Assembly (NCBI GenBank): GCA_000727475.1
Contig: KL647292.1
Location: forward strand, 3,743,446-3,807,445
From: Sarcocystis neurona
Taxonomy: Eukaryota > Apicomplexa > Conoidasida > Eucoccidiorida > Sarcocystidae
DNA length: 64,000 nt
Reading direction: 5' to 3'
A program made the position numbers and the translations under genes. This document shows, piece by piece, positions 61,501-64,000 of this stretch; the first letter of the stretch is position 1, and the number at the start of each line of letters is the position of its first letter. The notes below the pieces were generated by a model. The model was not told where the DNA came from and searched no databases. It saw nothing but the letters and a program-made list of their open reading frames with translations.

Positions 61501-61798
61501 TGAAGGCGTGTGCCTCGCACACGTATGTCGGATGCACGTGTTTAATGAAGCGTTGCTTAAATCGGAGGACAAACCCAGGTAGATACTGCGTGTGTCCAGG
61601 TGTATATATCACCCAGTCAACACACACGTCTGGGGGCACAGCAACAGAGCAGTGCCCATTTCTATCGTTCGTGGTGTGCTACGTCTGCACACATATATAT
61701 ATGTGTGGGCTTACTTTTTCGCATGTGTACAGACACACAAGCAGACGTTTACGCATGCATGTATCCATATGTATCTGTCTGTATCTCTCTCTCTCTGC

Positions 61799-61830
<32 letters not shown>

Positions 61831-63541
61831 TTGTATATGTAGACTCACTTTTTATTGGGCGCGTCGCCACACAAACGTATTCGTTCTTCACTGCTCCGCG
61901 TTGGCTGCAGGAATTACGTACATTTTGATGGAGAATTCGGTACAGACACAAAGGCACAAGAGACGGCAGGCGTCGGGGAACAGAAGACGCAGCCGCCCTA
62001 CTCGATCAGCGCGCCGGTGAAGGCAGATCCGGAGCTTACAGCAGTGATGAGGGAACATATCACCAAGGCAGGTCTTCCTTTGAAGGAAGGTCTCAACTGC
62101 TCTGCGGAAAGTTTCTACGCATGTCAGGTAATCCTGACTCGCCGTCTGCTGCTGGCTCGCCTGCTGTCTGCTGCGTTGCTTGCTGCCGTGCGCTGCTGCT
62201 GTCGGCAGCTGCGTTTGGAGCACGCAGACTGCACAGCACGGTGTTGCTGCACCTGCTGAGGTACGCTGCCGCGCTTGGTGCTGCGTGGGCTGCGGCCCGT
62301 CCTGCGATGTGTGGGCCGACTCCTGCTGTCGTAGGCAGCGGGTAGAGTGGTAGATGTACTACTTCGACATGCCACTGGCGCTATACTCCGCCGCTGCTGT
62401 GTGCTGCTACGGCAACAGTCTGCGCCTACGTTCAACGCGGAGGTGTATAGTCCAGATGTGTAATCACGGAAGCGGCATTCGTCTGCTTGTGTAGGGCCAG
62501 TCTGCGGCAGTTGTTTCTCACTCTTTGCGTAACTTGCAGTACTTCGATGGGTGAGGAATAGGGCTTCTTTTTGTTCTGTGTGTGTGTGTGTGTGTGTGTC
62601 CCCCCGTATATGCGTCCGTGGACCAAGTTACGCTGTGTACGGACACTCGCGACGAGCGTCGCTGCCGTTTAAGTGTACAGACAGCGCAAGAAAGGGGCAA
62701 CGACTATTCGTCGGTGTCTCTGTTGAGAGCCTTGCTGTGTGTCGGCGCAGTGTCTCTCTGCGTCCGTCTTCTTAGGCGCTTTCCCTCCTCTGCCGTTCGT
62801 CTCTCCATAGGCTTGACGCCTTCCCGTTCGTTAATTTGTTGCTGTGACTGTCCACGCTTCCGCTTCTTCTGCTTATCATCAGCCGTCGCTCCTTCATCTC
62901 TGCTGTTGCTCCGCTTGTTGCGTCGTTTCGACTGTGGCTGCTCCCGTCCTGCTTGCGTCTCTCGTCCGCGATCTCGTCCATTGCTGCCGCCGTTGGTGGG
63001 CCTCGTCTGCTGTATCCGCGAGTCTTCCTGCCGCTGTGCTGCTTCTGCTCTTTTTGCTCTGTTGCGACTGTGTCACTTCTCCTCCTTCACTGCGACAGCT
63101 GCTGCTGCTGTTGCCGCGGCGTGCTCAGTCCCTCACGTGCTACTGCCGTGGTAATTCCGTCACTCCCTCCACTACGCAGCGTGTGTTGCTGCTGGACCCT
63201 CCCTGCTGCCGCACGTGGCTCATGCTCTCTACCTGTCGCGTCTGTCTCGTTTTGCTGCAGCTGTTGGCGCTGCTGCCGTTGCTGCTGCTGCTGTCAGTGT
63301 TGCTGTTGGTGCTGTTGCTGGGGCTGTGCCGGTGCTGCAGGGACGCCGAGTCGAAACGTGGGACGATGAAGTATCCTCGTCGTTCGTCGACACAATGAGG
63401 AAGGCAGGCGTGCAGAGTATGGAGATGGAAACGCATCAACTTTTTCATTTGCTGTGGCACCGCCAGGTGAAGAGCTACGCAGGCGCAGTCATGTACGGTA
63501 TCTTCAATCGCGTTCACCCGGAGATGGGAGATCGTGCGACG
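58567..63541 (+). CDS. UPP: Uridine phosphorylase (PNP/UDP family), 5' and 3' ends missing
   Basis: Pyrimidine-salvage enzyme: uridine + phosphate to uracil + ribose-1-phosphate. Exons 58567-58750, 60096-60294, 61911-62127 and 63341-63541 join in phase at all three junctions. Exon 1 reads NRTLHLGVKAGELSPLILTV. The junction rebuilds TLTGYYKNVRVSIVAIGMG. Exon 2 continues AAAMDFLVREASHVLEG and SLAIIRLGTCGIFLPDAAPG, the phosphate/ribose-binding core. Exon 3 has PYSISAPVKADPEL, then LPLKEGLNCSAESFYACQ. Exon 4 has GRRVETWDDEV and the ribose-contact SMEMETHQLFHLL. The arrangement matches trypanosomatid-type uridine phosphorylases better than animal UPP1. An earlier exon with the start codon is required. 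The last visible exon ends at a GACG/gtaaga donor (phase 0), so a short final exon lies beyond 63541, perhaps outside the window. Confidence 0.92.
58751..60095 (+). other. Intron of uridine phosphorylase
   Basis: GT-AG (gtgagg ... gtgtctag). Pyrimidine-rich on the sense strand at 58960-59560, then TA/GT simple sequence near 59870-59945. The 180-codon ORF at 58832-59374 is Ser/Leu/Val low complexity and is not supported. Confidence 0.8.
60295..61910 (+). other. Intron of uridine phosphorylase with TA/GT repeats
   Basis: Starts gtacat and ends gttggctgcag. It includes a CT-then-TA run at 61784-61830 and several TACGTG/GTGTAT stretches. No coding sequence recognised. Confidence 0.8.
61784..61830. 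repeat. (CT)n(TA)n microsatellite
   Basis: tctctctctctctg followed by about 12 TA units, then gtatatatat. Confidence 0.9.
62128..63340 (+). other. CTG-rich intron of uridine phosphorylase
   Basis: Starts gtaatc and ends ggtgctgcag. Sense-strand CTG trinucleotides are dense at 62135-62430 and 62860-63340, running directly into the acceptor, with (TG)n at 62576-62599 between. The resulting 180-190 codon ORFs are repeat artefacts. Confidence 0.85.
62576..62599. repeat. (TG)n microsatellite
   Basis: Uninterrupted TG dinucleotides within a uridine phosphorylase intron. Confidence 0.9.
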
Positions 63542-64000
63542 GTAAGAAGGACGGACAGAGAAGAAAAAGAAGCAGAACAGAGACAGTAAGGGGAATGGCA
63601 ACGAAAAGTACGGCGGGAAGGAGCACAAGAGAAAGGAAACGAAGAGGCGGCAGAGAAGAAGACGTGAATGCGGTGGAAGAGGAGGCGGAGGCGAGGCGGA
63701 TGAGAGGAGGAGGGAGATAAAAGTAACCGAAGAAGAGTAGAAGCTGCGCAGCGAGGGCAAGGAGTTGAGAAGGATATAATTGTACGCAGCCACAGAGAAG
63801 CAGAGGAGAAACAAGAGGAACGCGGAGTGTCGGGGAAGTGCAACCGTTCAGAGTTGAGAAAATAAACGCCGACGAAGGAAGGGGGACAACCGCACAAGTG
63901 GTAGCAGTTCTGCTGCGTCTGGTACAGAACTCCCGGTGACCGCTCTAGATTGTCTTCTTGTGCTGCTGCCGCCAGACCGCAGTTCGGGGTGTACGTACAC
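63542..64000 (+). other. Start of the next uridine phosphorylase intron, cut by the window end
   Basis: Begins gtaaga and is strongly purine-rich on the sense strand for about 200 bp, like the start of AP2 intron 1. The final coding exon was not found before 64000. Confidence 0.6.

Noticed and set aside
62582..63154. 190-codon + ORF, Cys/Ser/Leu-rich
   Set aside because: Composed of GT and CTG repeats inside an intron of uridine phosphorylase.

Overview
Organism. The window looks like nuclear DNA of an apicomplexan, most probably an eimeriid coccidian (Eimeria-like). Four things point there: a plant-type AP2 DNA-binding domain in a 1.5-kb-residue protein full of poly-Gln, poly-Ala and Ser runs; a CAP protein reduced to its C-terminal domain; genes broken by 0.5-2.3 kb GT-AG introns; and dense CAG/CTG, GT, TA, CATA and TACG microsatellites between and inside genes. 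The genus cannot be proven from the sequence alone. No bacterial operon, CRISPR array, transposase, rRNA or tRNA gene was recognised.

Layout. About 1.3-9.7 kb (+): an ApiAP2 transcription factor, four exons. 12.8-15.0 kb (-): cyclase-associated protein (CAP), two exons. 15.0-23.1 kb: repeat-rich, with unassigned ORFs only. 23.1-28.4 kb (-): a complete four-exon ubiquitin-conjugating enzyme variant (Mms2/Uev1 type) whose first coding exon is 9 nt. 31.5-33.1 kb (-): an intronless two-membrane-segment protein of unknown role. 33.1-41.6 kb: no convincing gene. 41.6-47.5 kb (-): a seven-exon protein with two RRMs and a Gly/Ala/Tyr/Pro-rich tail (hnRNP/Musashi/DAZAP1 type). 48.8-49.9 kb (+): an unassigned two-exon protein, followed 79 bp later by 50.0-50.7 kb (+): intronless oligoribonuclease (REXO2/Orn). 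50.7-58.5 kb: scattered weak exon candidates on both strands. 58.6-63.5 kb (+): uridine phosphorylase, four exons joined in phase, missing its first exon(s) and its last.

How the gene models were made. For the multi-exon genes, exons were found by recognising the conserved protein family, then checking that the reading phase agrees across every splice junction. All junctions reported for AP2 (exons 1-3), CAP, UEV, the RRM protein and uridine phosphorylase agree in phase. The fourth AP2 exon is supported by phase alone.

Function. The genes are unrelated housekeeping and regulatory genes: transcription control, actin turnover, Lys63-ubiquitin/DNA-damage tolerance, mRNA binding, nano-RNA decay and pyrimidine salvage. 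No multi-gene system is evident. The most unusual signals are architectural: a micro-exon, an AP2 domain cut by a 2.1-kb intron, strand-asymmetric intron composition with sense-strand CTG tracts, and perfect hairpins downstream of several stop codons.
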